The notes beneath the pieces were generated by a model, which saw only the letters and a list, made by a program, of their open reading frames with translations, made no database searches and was not told the origin of the DNA. From Carboxylicivirga longa (GTDB lineage: Bacteria; Bacteroidota; Bacteroidia; Bacteroidales; Marinilabiliaceae), in assembly GCF_050589825.1 (NCBI RefSeq), contig NZ_JBNGOZ010000003.1, positions 248,001 through 312,000 of the forward strand: a stretch of 64,000 nt of DNA, given 5' to 3'. The position numbers and the translations under genes are program-made. Shown piece by piece: positions 25,731-35,059 of this stretch (position 1 is its first letter; each line of letters opens with the position of its first letter).

Positions 25731-26171
25731 TCATTTTTTGATGAAGCTACTGTGCTTTATCGCCTCATCTGCCAGCTTTTGCATGGTTTCAGCATCCATA
25801 AAACCGGTGTTTCGGGTTAATATCATACCCTCGGCATTAAAAAAGATGAGCGTAGGAAACCCTTTTACCTGATGCTGTTCTCGGGCCATCTGCCTTAACT
25901 GACTGTCTTTTACCGGATCGAGCTTTAAACTGATAAAATGCTTATTTACATAGCTGGCCAAAGAAGCATTGGTATATACATTGGCCTCCATTTGTCGGCA
26001 AGGAACGCATCCTTTAGTTGAGTAATTCACCAATACCCCCTTCCCTTCTTTCTTAGCAAGAGTCAATGCTTCTTCAAAACCAATACTTTGAAACTTAATC
26101 TGCTCGGCCTTTTGTGCATTAAGTTGATATGTACTCAACAGTATAATTGCGGATAATAGTAACAATTTCAT
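25731..26171 (-). CDS. Periplasmic thioredoxin-like protein
   Basis: A 146-residue exported thioredoxin-fold protein. The signal peptide ends at LNAQ (about residue 20). The redox site is CVPC (Cys55 and Cys58) in STKGCVPCRQME, and the cis-proline segment is VKGFPTLIFF. I start it at 26171, where the signal peptide is normal; an in-frame ATG at 26204 would add 11 polar residues. It is the last leftward gene behind the SusCD-TlpA set, 110 bp after the TlpA-type gene, and probably supports disulfide reduction in the same compartment. Its specific partners are unknown. Confidence 0.82.
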   Translation of the reverse strand: MKLLLLSAIILLSTYQLNAQKAEQIKFQSIGFEEALTLAKKEGKGVLVNYSTKGCVPCRQMEANVYTNASLASYVNKHFISLKLDPVKDSQLRQMAREQHQVKGFPTLIFFNAEGMILTRNTGFMDAETMQKLADEAIKHSSFIKK

Positions 26172-26256
26172 TCTTGATGTTTTTAAAACCGGATTTGCTA
26201 CCAAAGTATTAAGCGAATGGGCTTATACCTGGTGGATACCTGTTGATTGATAAAAT

Positions 26257-26274
26257 ATAAGCTACAGAGCTTAT
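26257..26274 (-). terminator. Possible weak terminator after the TlpA-type gene
   Basis: ATAAGCT (26257-26263) and AGCTTAT (26268-26274) form a 7-bp stem with a 4-nt loop; on the minus strand it is followed by ATTTTATC. The T run is short, so read-through into the thioredoxin gene is likely. Confidence 0.35.
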
Positions 26275-26283
26275 GGCTACTGA

Positions 26284-27699
26284 TTAATTAAGGTGTTTCA
26301 TCAGCAAACTCTCTAATCCTTTATCAGAGGGACGAGGAGCATCTGCTGAGATAATTACACCTTCTTTATCGAATAGCATAAAACGAGGAATGCGATTGAT
26401 ACCATAAGCCGTTGCCACTGGCGAATCAAAGTCATCATCGGCGATGAGCTGCACCCCTGTCAGGCTGTTATCTTTTACAAAAGAACGCCACTTTTCAATA
26501 TCTTTGGCCTTATCCAATGACAGACTCACGAAAGTAACGGGTTGTCCGTGAAATTTTTTCTCCAACGCTTGCAAAGCGGGAATTTCTGCCTTACAAGGAC
26601 CACACCAGGTTGCCCACAAGTCAATATATACCAAAGTCCCTTTAAAATCAGAAAACTCATGAAATTTGCCATTCACATCTTGCGCCTTAAAGTTGAAGCC
26701 CAACTTCCCTTCTTTAAAATTACGAATACTAATCTCATGAGCTTCTGCCTGTTCCTTTAGGTACGGCGTTGACAAGTATGACGAAACAAGCTGTTTATAA
26801 TTCAGATATTTATCATCGTATGTTTTATAGCGCTGAATGTTATCAATGGCAAAATAGCCCTTCAGCAGCTCGTTTTCCACCGTAGCCAATTGGGCTTCAA
26901 GCCGCTGCTGGGCATTTGACAAATTCAAACCCGAATTCATCACTTTATACATAGAATAAGTACGCATAAATTCACGCGTATTGGCCAATTCAAGCAGGCG
27001 CTCTGTATCATTTGCTTTTTCGTTCAGTATCTGCTTGTAATAGTCCGGATACAGATCTATGCTTGGATGCTTTTGCTGCGGAGTAAACAGAAAATTAACC
27101 GCCGCAAACTTAAGATCTAAATCCACCATTAAACCCAACAACTCATCGAAAGAAGCATCATTGGTACTTATCAGATACTTAAATTTGTCGGCCTGATCTA
27201 CAAACTCAGGCAAAACCGGGAAAAAGTCTTCGTAAGACAATAAATTGTATTGAAAACCATGAGAATAGGTAAAAATAGAATCGGCTATTTCATTCCACTC
27301 ACTTAATAATTTATTCTTTGCACAATTACTTTTTACCAGTTGGTAACTCCCCTCTTCCAGGTGAATATCTATATTAACACCTTTATCGAGATAGAAGCGT
27401 TTGAGATTATGCTCCTGCCTAACAGGACGCTGAACGCTACTCCACATTACATTAATTACGTATAATCCAGGTTCATCAACCGGGCATGCAAAACCAAACT
27501 CTCCCTTTTCATTCAGCATGCTTGTTGAAACAGTATGCGTAGTTCCATGCTCCACCTTGCACAGGTGTATTTCTTTATCTTTAGCCTCTCCATTGAAAGT
27601 ACCTGTTATCTGGGCGTAATTACTCGTGTCTTCTTTACATGAGAATAAGCAAATGGCGCTGATTAAGCACACTAGCGCTGCTTTAAATATTGTTTTCAT
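26284..27699 (-). CDS. TlpA-family thiol-disulfide lipoprotein with DUF4369-like N-terminus
   Basis: A 471-residue exported thioredoxin of the TlpA/ResA class. The N-terminus is a lipoprotein signal ending in CLFSC. The next ~110 residues (ITGTFNGEAKDKEIHL onward) look like the DUF4369 beta-domain often found before TlpA domains in Bacteroidota. A helical middle follows. The C-terminal ~140 residues are the redox domain with WATWCGPCKAE near residue 365 and the cis-proline region INRIPRFMLFD. It follows susD after a strong hairpin, so it is probably expressed with the locus at a lower level. A role in reducing or maturing surface proteins, or the imported substrate, is inferred. Confidence 0.87.
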   Translation of the reverse strand: MKTIFKAALVCLISAICLFSCKEDTSNYAQITGTFNGEAKDKEIHLCKVEHGTTHTVSTSMLNEKGEFGFACPVDEPGLYVINVMWSSVQRPVRQEHNLKRFYLDKGVNIDIHLEEGSYQLVKSNCAKNKLLSEWNEIADSIFTYSHGFQYNLLSYEDFFPVLPEFVDQADKFKYLISTNDASFDELLGLMVDLDLKFAAVNFLFTPQQKHPSIDLYPDYYKQILNEKANDTERLLELANTREFMRTYSMYKVMNSGLNLSNAQQRLEAQLATVENELLKGYFAIDNIQRYKTYDDKYLNYKQLVSSYLSTPYLKEQAEAHEISIRNFKEGKLGFNFKAQDVNGKFHEFSDFKGTLVYIDLWATWCGPCKAEIPALQALEKKFHGQPVTFVSLSLDKAKDIEKWRSFVKDNSLTGVQLIADDDFDSPVATAYGINRIPRFMLFDKEGVIISADAPRPSDKGLESLLMKHLN

Positions 27700-27781
27700 T
27701 AAGTAATATTTTTTTGATTGGTAAATAAGGAAATCGACCTTTATTGAAGCTGTATATTTTGCGGTACAGCTAACAACAAAA

Positions 27782-27845
27782 GCCGGGCAAAGCAGGTAAT
27801 ACTAACATCCCCTTTATGTTAATTACTACCCTTCCTTTGCCCGGC
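27782..27845 (-). terminator. Long hairpin between susD and the TlpA-type gene
   Basis: An 11-bp perfect stem, GCCGGGCAAAG (27782-27792) with CTTTGCCCGGC (27835-27845), extends inwards through further pairing (TAAT/ATTA and ACAT/ATGT). On the minus strand it is followed by TTTTGTTG. It probably ends or attenuates the susCD transcript before the TlpA gene, and could stabilise the upstream mRNA. Confidence 0.65.
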
Positions 27846-27859
27846 CCTTAATTAGATTT

Positions 27860-29236
27860 CTATTTTGAATTTTGCTTTAAATTCACATTTCTTGACAATG
27901 CTTCAACAGAAAACGGATGAATATAAAGGTGCGACTCTGGCTCTAAAGTGTAGGTTTGTCCCTTGTATGTACGTGTTAAAGTTACCGCATACTCCGGCTC
28001 AGTATTTAAGCGCCTTAAATCCCAGTATCTATTGGGTGTCAGGTTCAACTCACGAGCTCTTTCATCAATGATAACAGCCATGGATTCCTGCGTGTTGGCA
28101 GCAGTAAGCGGCACGTAATTTTCGGGTCGGATGCGCTTTGCACGCAATTGATTCACTAAGTCCATCGCAGCATCAACTTCGCCCTGTCTGGCCAAACATT
28201 CGGCTTTCATCAGCAAGGCTTCCACCGACCTTAAGCCACCGGGATTTGGCTCAAAAGCAAAGTTCATTAAACTATAAAACATACAGCCTTCGATAAGGTT
28301 AGGGTTGTGTCTGAAAAATAATTCCAAACGCAAGTCTCCGGTTTCAAAATTCTGAACAAATTCAGGACTCACCACCGAAAAGTATAGCCCCATAGAATTC
28401 CATCCATATCTAAAAAGGTTATGTTCGCCCATTTCGTATCCTACACGAACTGCAAATGGGTTACCTGCTGTTTGGTTGGCATAGTCAACCATATCAAAAA
28501 TATAGTCGTTATAGCTCAGCGACTGATCAGCGGCAACCAATGCCTTGTCAAATTCCTTTTTAAATAAATGCACCTTTGCTTTTAGTGCATAACCAAAGGC
28601 TTTGCCCGGACGAAATGTATTATTGGGTGTTTCAGGCAACCACTCGATGGCTGCTTCTATATCCCGCCCAATGGCCTCGTACACCTCCTGCACGCTGTAC
28701 TGTTTAAGCACCGACTCCAAATCCAATTCAAAGGTAAGGATAATGCCATTATCATTGGACGCAGAGCTGGCCTGGTAATGCTTGGCATAAAAATTAACCA
28801 GAAAGAAGTAATTGTAGGCGCGTAAAATCTGCGCCTGTGCTTTAACTTGTTGCTTTAAATCGGTATCGCCTTCTGATTCATCAATATTTTCGATGACGAT
28901 ATTATAGTTCGAGATTCTCTTATAACAGCTGTTGTACAACCGGTCGGTCTCGATAAACTTGGCACGATCGGCACGCTCATCAAATGTAACATTGGCCTTA
29001 ATCACCGGATAATTATCCTCGGTTAACCAACTTTCACTCATCACAAAGCGTTCGCCCGTTAAATAACCGATATCGTTGTGCGGAAAATCAAAGTACATAT
29101 CATTCTCTAACAGAGCCGAGAACTCTTCTGCAGTTTCCAACAGTTTGCGTTTTTTAGGTTCTATGTCCAGATAGTTATCACAAGCCATCAACAGAACACC
29201 CAAAAAGGCGATATATATGATATTTATTTTCTTCAT
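27860..29236 (-). CDS. SusD/RagB family nutrient-uptake outer-membrane lipoprotein
   Basis: Surface lipoprotein that captures a substrate and closes over its SusC partner. The 458-residue protein has lipobox LLMAC (Cys19) followed by DNYLDIEPKKR, the standard SusD start. The helical TPR-like scaffold is marked by AQILRAYNYFFLVNFYAKHY, and the C-terminal RARELNLTPNRYWDLRRL is the conserved C-terminal SusD segment. It lies 84 bp downstream of susC. The ligand is unknown: there are no glycoside hydrolases, sulfatases or peptidases in the locus. Confidence 0.93.
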   Translation of the reverse strand: MKKINIIYIAFLGVLLMACDNYLDIEPKKRKLLETAEEFSALLENDMYFDFPHNDIGYLTGERFVMSESWLTEDNYPVIKANVTFDERADRAKFIETDRLYNSCYKRISNYNIVIENIDESEGDTDLKQQVKAQAQILRAYNYFFLVNFYAKHYQASSASNDNGIILTFELDLESVLKQYSVQEVYEAIGRDIEAAIEWLPETPNNTFRPGKAFGYALKAKVHLFKKEFDKALVAADQSLSYNDYIFDMVDYANQTAGNPFAVRVGYEMGEHNLFRYGWNSMGLYFSVVSPEFVQNFETGDLRLELFFRHNPNLIEGCMFYSLMNFAFEPNPGGLRSVEALLMKAECLARQGEVDAAMDLVNQLRAKRIRPENYVPLTAANTQESMAVIIDERARELNLTPNRYWDLRRLNTEPEYAVTLTRTYKGQTYTLEPESHLYIHPFSVEALSRNVNLKQNSK

Positions 29237-29320
29237 TTTTATTTCTTTTCGCGATTCTTACTCCTACTCATTTATAGCTTCTTCCACTATGCGCGGAAAC
29301 CATAAATTTTATAATATCGA

Positions 29321-32300
29321 TTAAAATCCAAGCTTTACTCCCACCGACCAGGACGGCATTTGAGGGAATAAGCGATAGCCATTATTAGCCATATAAGCTT
29401 CCGGATCTATATTGTTGCCTGCCGCACTCCAATAGAGTGGATTTGTTACCTGCCCCTTGATTTGCAAGTGGCGTGCGTGGAATTTTTTAGCTATATGTTC
29501 TGGTAAGCTATACGCCAGTGTAACGTTTCGCAATTTGATAAAATCAGCATCTTTCACGTGTATATCGGCATACTTCCAGTGCGCCTCACGAAAGCTATTA
29601 TAGCTGTAGGTAGCCATTCGCGGAATGTTCGTATCAGTATTTTCAGGTGTCCACGCATTGGCCACATCTTTATGGATATTTCCATCAGAAATACGATCAT
29701 ACAGTGGGGTCACGTCCTGGCGTAGTTTGTGTCCTCCGTAAAAAATCACCAAGGCAGACAGCTCAAGGTTTTTATACCTTAAGTGGTTATTCACAGAGCC
29801 ATTAAATACCGGATCGATTTGACCCACACGCACCATCGCATCCGGATCATTCATTTGATCATTGGCTACAACATTGCCATCGGCATCATACACCGAAGGG
29901 TCACCCTCGTCAGTTAGCCCGGCATAACGGAAAGCATAAATCGAGTTAAAAGCCTCTCCTTCCAGATAATAATCTTTGGGGAACTTCAAGAGATTGTTTC
30001 CGTCAATAACTTCGAAATTAACCTTGTCAATTTCATTTTTATTGTGGGAATACACCAATGAAGTGTTCCAGCTAAAGTCATTATTTCTAAACCAATCGTA
30101 GGCAATGGAGAGCTCAAAACCCCTGTTCGTCATAGCTCCATTATTGACCTTGGCACTTGGAAAACCCGTTGCCGGATCCAGTTTTTTATTGGCCAACAGA
30201 TCCGTACTTTTCCTGTAGTAAGCATCAAGCGCTCCAATCAGGCGGTTATTAAACATGGCAAAATCCACCCCAATATTGTAGGTGCTGGTTTTCTCCCATC
30301 GCAACAAAGCATTGGGTGGTGAAAGAATAAAAGCAGCCATATTCCCTGTTTTATAGTTGTTCATTAGCGAAGCCAACAAGTAGGGACTGGTTGATTGATC
30401 GACATGACCATTCACTCCATACGATCCTCTTAGCTTTAGCATGTTTAACCAATCGGTATATGAGAGAAAATCTTCCTCTGACAGGTTCCAGCCGGCACCA
30501 AAAGACCACAATGGACGGTAGCGGTACTTCGGATCGGAACCAAACAAATCGGCCTGGTCTACCCGTACACTGGCAGTAAAATTATATTTATGGCGCAAGG
30601 TATAGGCTGCATTGGCATACATGGAGAAGAAGCGATGCGTTTCTTCGTTAAGATAATCATCGGGCGACAAGCGCTGGCTGTTTAGATTATATAATTCACC
30701 CGGAACCCCGTTAACCAGTGCCTCCCAGTCCATGTATTCGGTCGATAAAATTTTATCGTCATAACCATAAACAGTAGTGCGCTGATATTTAAGTGAATTT
30801 TCCATGATTTCTGTACCTACAATGGCGGTAACATTATGATCTTCTGAAAAAGTACGATCGAAGTTCAACTGGTTCCGAAAAGTATAATTATCATAACCGG
30901 TAAAAACACGCTGCAATGCTCCATTATTCGGAACGTAATAATTTAATGATTGATTATTCAAAACCGCATAGCGATTAATCATCTCGCGCATCTTAAAACT
31001 CTCTTTCTCAGCGTATCTGCTTTCTTCTCGTTTAATAGTCTCGTACTGAAACTTAGTTGAGTAACTTAAGCCTTTAAAAAGCTTAACGTTTGCATCAATA
31101 AAGAGGCGTATATTTTGTTTGTTGGTTTTTCTATAATCCTTGTCCAACTCTTCCAACACATTATATCCAATGTCGTGCATTCCATCAATCTGCTGAATCT
31201 CAGAAAGACGTTTGAAATTATACTTGTAATAACGAAGGGGATTGCCATCGGCATCATGCATCTGTTCGTAAGGCATGGCATCGGTCATTCCTTTAAGCGC
31301 AGCATGATTTTTAGATTTATTAAAGGACAAATTACCGCCATAGCTCAGTGAAAACCAGTCTGTTAATTGGAGCTGATTTTTAAGATAAAAGTTATAAGCG
31401 CCATTATTTTCATTTTGAACCAACAATTTATTGGTGGTGGCATTGGCCGAAAGCACCAGGTTTGATTTTTCACCAGCGTTTCGGAATGTCAGATTATATT
31501 GCTGCCTCAGCGGGTTTTGATATACTTCATCGCGGTATTTGCTTCGATAGTCTATACCTCTTAAGGCATTAATTTTGCCATCAACCTCGTTTTGGGTCAT
31601 CTCGCCATTGGCCAGCAGTTTATAATAGTTCACCGCTTTTGAGTATACCCGCTGCTCGGTATCCAATGTATTAAAATAGCTGATAGGATTTTCCTGATAG
31701 TGTGGATTATTTTTTAAATAATACAACTCATAATCAATCACATCGCTGGACGATGCATAGTTAAAGTAATCAAGATCCGGCTTATCGGTCACCGTCCAAT
31801 CGGCACTAAAATCAACCTCTGTCGTTCCCTTTTTGGCCTTTTTGGTGGTTACTACAACAACACCATTGGCCGATTTGGCACCGTAAATAGACGCTGCAGC
31901 CGCATCTTTTAGTACGGTTACAGACTCAATATCATGCACATTAATGGCAGAGAAACCACTCGCTGTTGGTATACCATCCACAACTACTAAGGGGCTGTTA
32001 TCATTACCAAATGTTCCTTTGCCTCTGATCACCAACTCTCCCTTGTAGGAGTTAAGACCAGCCACCTTCCCTTCTAAAGCGGTTGTAATGTCCGATACAA
32101 TCTGTGTTTCCAGTTCTTTTTCGTCTACAATAGAGTAAGAACCTGTTGAGCGTTCTTTAGAAATTGTTTGATAACCGGTAACAACCACTTCATTTAAACC
32201 GGATATAGTTTCGCTTAGGGTGATGTTAAATTGTGATTTATCACCAATAAGCTCTGTTACCGTGTCAAAGCCCAACATGCTAATGAACAGAACCGGTGCT

Positions 32301-32836
32301 TCCTGATCGCTTGGGTATTGTAATGCAAACTCCCCGTTTATATCGGTGGCTGTTCCAATCGTAGTGTTCTCCAACATAACAGCAACTCCGGGCAAAGGCA
32401 CGCCGTTCTGATCCGTCACTTTACCGGTAATGGTTACATTTTTCTCAGGTTGTTGCACACTCTGTTTTACTACAGGTGGTGCTTTTTTGATGATAAAGGC
32501 ATCATTCTTTTTTTCATAGGTCAAGCCTTTATCAACGAGTATCTCATTCAGAATATCTTCCAAATCACCACTCACATTTACTTCCAGATTGTCAAAATTA
32601 CTCACATGTTCCTGACTGAATACAAACACAAACCTGGTTTCACTTTGAATTTTCCACAAAAGCTGTTCGAGGCTGATGCCTTTTTCTTTAATTGTGACCT
32701 TTTGTCCTTGCGAGTACACACTGGCACTCACCTGGATAAAGGCAGCCAGCAAAAAAACTGACGTTAGTTTCATAACTCTCATCCACTTCTCCTCTCTTTT
32801 GCGCGAATGCATCAGGAGGTGTAACATTTTTTTCAT
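29321..32836 (-). CDS. SusC/RagA TonB-dependent outer-membrane transporter with STN signalling domain
   Basis: A 1171-residue beta-barrel importer. After a signal peptide comes an STN domain (about residues 60-115), which contacts a FecR-type anti-sigma factor in the periplasm. Next is a carboxypeptidase-regulatory-like beta domain with ITGKVTDQNGVPLPGVAVML near 135-155. The TonB plug follows (LNEVVVTGYQTI, VDGIPTASGFSAINVHDIES, ASIYGAKSANGVVVVTTKK), then the barrel ending in an aromatic-rich strand SWSVGVKLGF. The STN domain and the upstream ECF sigma and FecR genes show that transport and transcription are linked. Substrate unknown. Confidence 0.95.
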   Translation of the reverse strand: MKKMLHLLMHSRKREEKWMRVMKLTSVFLLAAFIQVSASVYSQGQKVTIKEKGISLEQLLWKIQSETRFVFVFSQEHVSNFDNLEVNVSGDLEDILNEILVDKGLTYEKKNDAFIIKKAPPVVKQSVQQPEKNVTITGKVTDQNGVPLPGVAVMLENTTIGTATDINGEFALQYPSDQEAPVLFISMLGFDTVTELIGDKSQFNITLSETISGLNEVVVTGYQTISKERSTGSYSIVDEKELETQIVSDITTALEGKVAGLNSYKGELVIRGKGTFGNDNSPLVVVDGIPTASGFSAINVHDIESVTVLKDAAAASIYGAKSANGVVVVTTKKAKKGTTEVDFSADWTVTDKPDLDYFNYASSSDVIDYELYYLKNNPHYQENPISYFNTLDTEQRVYSKAVNYYKLLANGEMTQNEVDGKINALRGIDYRSKYRDEVYQNPLRQQYNLTFRNAGEKSNLVLSANATTNKLLVQNENNGAYNFYLKNQLQLTDWFSLSYGGNLSFNKSKNHAALKGMTDAMPYEQMHDADGNPLRYYKYNFKRLSEIQQIDGMHDIGYNVLEELDKDYRKTNKQNIRLFIDANVKLFKGLSYSTKFQYETIKREESRYAEKESFKMREMINRYAVLNNQSLNYYVPNNGALQRVFTGYDNYTFRNQLNFDRTFSEDHNVTAIVGTEIMENSLKYQRTTVYGYDDKILSTEYMDWEALVNGVPGELYNLNSQRLSPDDYLNEETHRFFSMYANAAYTLRHKYNFTASVRVDQADLFGSDPKYRYRPLWSFGAGWNLSEEDFLSYTDWLNMLKLRGSYGVNGHVDQSTSPYLLASLMNNYKTGNMAAFILSPPNALLRWEKTSTYNIGVDFAMFNNRLIGALDAYYRKSTDLLANKKLDPATGFPSAKVNNGAMTNRGFELSIAYDWFRNNDFSWNTSLVYSHNKNEIDKVNFEVIDGNNLLKFPKDYYLEGEAFNSIYAFRYAGLTDEGDPSVYDADGNVVANDQMNDPDAMVRVGQIDPVFNGSVNNHLRYKNLELSALVIFYGGHKLRQDVTPLYDRISDGNIHKDVANAWTPENTDTNIPRMATYSYNSFREAHWKYADIHVKDADFIKLRNVTLAYSLPEHIAKKFHARHLQIKGQVTNPLYWSAAGNNIDPEAYMANNGYRLFPQMPSWSVGVKLGF

Positions 32837-32895
32837 ACTTTTGATTTTGCATTTAACATTGAGCCAACCCGTTATTGGCTTTAATTAACTCACTG

Positions 32896-32916
32896 GGGAG
32901 TGCTGGTAACACTCCC
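32896..32916. other. Hairpin at the fecR-susC junction
   Basis: GGGAGTG (32896-32902) and CACTCCC (32910-32916) form a perfect 7-bp stem touching the fecR stop codon. It lacks a T run in the direction of transcription, so it is more likely an mRNA-stability or processing element than a terminator. Confidence 0.4.
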
Positions 32917-34100
32917 TAGTTTTTTTGAGTGGGACTCACCACTATGTTGTTGTTATCTATTTTAAAGGATATTTCTCCCGTTGCCTCAAGCATTTCAAGA
33001 ATACTGGTAATATTCTCATAACGTTTCAGGTACAGGGAATATTCACTATACTTAATTTGTTGATTGGTATAAAAAACATTGGTATTGTACCAGCGCGACA
33101 GGTCAGCTAAGATAAGCTCCAAAGTAGCCCGGCGATACATAAACATTCCGTCTTTCCAGGCTGTATACTGCGCTGCATCCACTTCCTTTATCACCGTTTC
33201 ATCGGAGCTTATTACCGCCTGCTGGTTGGGCTTTAAAATATCGCTGCTCCCATTTGAGCACAAAGCAATGCTGCCTTCACAAAGTGTCACATAATCGGCC
33301 TTACCGGCGCCATAGGCCCGGATATTGAACGCAGTACCCAATACTCTTATTCTGTTATCGCCCGAATACACATAAAACGGTTTCTCGCTGTTAGGTGCCA
33401 CCTCAAAATAAGCCTCCCCCTTAACATATACAGTTCTGTCATTGGCTGCAAAATGCTCGGGATAACGTAGCTCTGAATCAGCATTGAGCCAAACATGCGT
33501 TCCATCGGCTAAGCACAACTGATATTCACCACCACGAGGTGTGCGTAAGGTGTTATACTTTATTTCACTTGTTTCCCTGGTATCTTGCCGATAGCTAAGC
33601 CTGTTGGCATCAATGGTAAGTTGCGTATTACGAAGGCGGATAGTAGTGTCATTCTCTCCCAGCTCAAGCGATTGACCATTGGCTAAGGTTAAAACAGCCT
33701 TGTTAGCGCCCGGTTGAATAGCTTCCTTCACTTGCAAAGGAACTGCCTTTTCAACCTGACTATAAGTATTCAATAGCCAATAAATACCTATGACAATCAG
33801 GATAGACCCAGCGACTGAGACAGCTTTCCACAGTGCCTTATTATGAACAGGTACAGATTTCTCCGGCGTAGCTTTTAACTGTACTTTCTCCCAGGCTTCA
33901 TCTGCATTAAAGCGTGCCATAGCTGCCTTTCGGGTTTCAACAAATCCCTCAGCTCTGATCTTTTGATAGAGCAATTGATGATTGATCGATTCATTAAGCC
34001 AATCATTCAACAGCATTTGTTCTGCTTCCGTTAACTCCCAACTCATCTCCTTGGTAATTAACTGAATAATACGCTGACTATCTACCTCCAAAATCCTCAT
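32916..34100 (-). CDS. FecR-family anti-sigma factor
   Basis: A 394-residue single-pass inner-membrane regulator. The N-terminal ~90 residues should hold the ECF sigma factor in the cytoplasm (LTEAEQMLLNDWLNESINHQLLY is typical). The membrane helix is around AVSVAGSILIVIGIYWLL. The periplasmic part carries the FecR domain (LRTPRGGEYQLCLADGTHVWLNADSELRYP, here given only as family marker from its first residues) and a C-terminal DUF4974 domain that meets the STN domain of SusC. It sits between the sigma gene and susC, the usual order. Length is normal. Confidence 0.92.
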   Translation of the reverse strand: MRILEVDSQRIIQLITKEMSWELTEAEQMLLNDWLNESINHQLLYQKIRAEGFVETRKAAMARFNADEAWEKVQLKATPEKSVPVHNKALWKAVSVAGSILIVIGIYWLLNTYSQVEKAVPLQVKEAIQPGANKAVLTLANGQSLELGENDTTIRLRNTQLTIDANRLSYRQDTRETSEIKYNTLRTPRGGEYQLCLADGTHVWLNADSELRYPEHFAANDRTVYVKGEAYFEVAPNSEKPFYVYSGDNRIRVLGTAFNIRAYGAGKADYVTLCEGSIALCSNGSSDILKPNQQAVISSDETVIKEVDAAQYTAWKDGMFMYRRATLELILADLSRWYNTNVFYTNQQIKYSEYSLYLKRYENITSILEMLEATGEISFKIDNNNIVVSPTQKN

Positions 34101-34256
34101 TATAATAGCTTTGTTGAGTTAATACACTTAAAGAAGGTAGGTGGGTGAATCAAATGTGAAAAAAATGCAATATTCTAAAAAAAACAATCCGGATCGGAAA
34201 ACACACTCCCTAAACGACGAAGTTACAGATGCACCTTCTCTCCTGTTGCCGCAGAT

Positions 34257-34817
34257 TTATCCGAATAATTGGGCGCTGAGAATCGCCAGGGCAAACACAT
34301 GATCTTTTAACAGTACACGAAGCTTGGAGTAAGCATTCTTTTTCAGTGTTTTGACGGTATTAATGGAAATATTTAAACGCTGGGCAATTTCACTATTGGC
34401 ATAGCCCCTCAATGCCAACTTTATTATGTGCTGACTTCTCTCTGGCAGCTGCCCTACCGCTATATGCAGCACATTGAATACTTCCTCCTCAATATAGGCT
34501 AAGTCAACAAGTTCATAATCATCAGCCGGTTCATTCCTGTATTTTTGCTGAACTTTCTGATGACGCAAGTGGTTGAGGCTCTTATTTCGGCAGATGGAAT
34601 AAAGATAGACCTTGGCTTGCTTTAGCGATGCCTGTGAATGCCGATTGCGCCAAAACTCGATCATTGCATCCTGAGCAATATCTGAGGCCACATCCTCAGC
34701 TCTGACAAATTCATCACAAAAATTACTTAACGCAGGGTAGAAAGCATCAAAAAACAATTTAAATGATGACATGCTTCCCTGCGCAATTTCTTTAATATGC
34801 CGATCGCTAATGAGCAT
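34257..34817 (-). CDS. ECF RNA polymerase sigma-70 factor (SusCD-linked type)
   Basis: A 186-residue sigma factor with regions 2 and 4 only. Region 2 is marked by DVASDIAQDAMIEFWRNR. Region 4 is marked by LPERSQHIIKLALRGYANSEIAQRLNISINTVKTLK, a helix-turn-helix for the -35 element (quoted in part: NSEIAQRLNISINTVK). This is the Bacteroidota subgroup paired with FecR and SusC. It is likely released by FecR when SusC is loaded and then directs transcription of susCD. A TAGTTTTG box lies about 35 bp upstream of the start. Confidence 0.92.
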   Translation of the reverse strand: MLISDRHIKEIAQGSMSSFKLFFDAFYPALSNFCDEFVRAEDVASDIAQDAMIEFWRNRHSQASLKQAKVYLYSICRNKSLNHLRHQKVQQKYRNEPADDYELVDLAYIEEEVFNVLHIAVGQLPERSQHIIKLALRGYANSEIAQRLNISINTVKTLKKNAYSKLRVLLKDHVFALAILSAQLFG

Positions 34818-35059
34818 TAAACGTGACTTTTCTGAATTTGGAAGGACAAAACTAGCAAAATATCAAAAACTTTAATGATGCATTGATTTGACCACATCGC
34901 ATATGGATCGTAGCATAAGCCCTTATGCTTTTTAGTTTCAGAAGGTTGCCGCCACCAATAAACATTATGCACTTTTAGGTGTAGAAAAAACCCATCTGTA
35001 AAACCCTTGTTTATGACAAAAAATGATTTGTTTTGCAGGCGAACTAAAAAAATACCATT
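34818..35059. other. Divergent intergenic region before the sigma gene
   Basis: 242 bp between the leftward sigma gene and the rightward TPR-like gene. On the minus strand TAGTTTTG (34845-34852) fits the -7 consensus for the sigma gene. A small hairpin (AGCATAA, GCCC, TTATGCT at 34912-34929 followed by TTTT) is present with no gene upstream of it on the plus strand. Confidence 0.4.

Noticed and set aside
32896..32921. Terminator between fecR and susC read on the plus strand (stem followed by seven T)
   Set aside because: All genes here are on the minus strand, where the T tract precedes the stem. I kept it only as a hairpin.
26284..34817. Polysaccharide utilisation locus
   Set aside because: SusC and SusD are present but there is no carbohydrate-active enzyme, sulfatase or surface glycan-binding protein in the unit.
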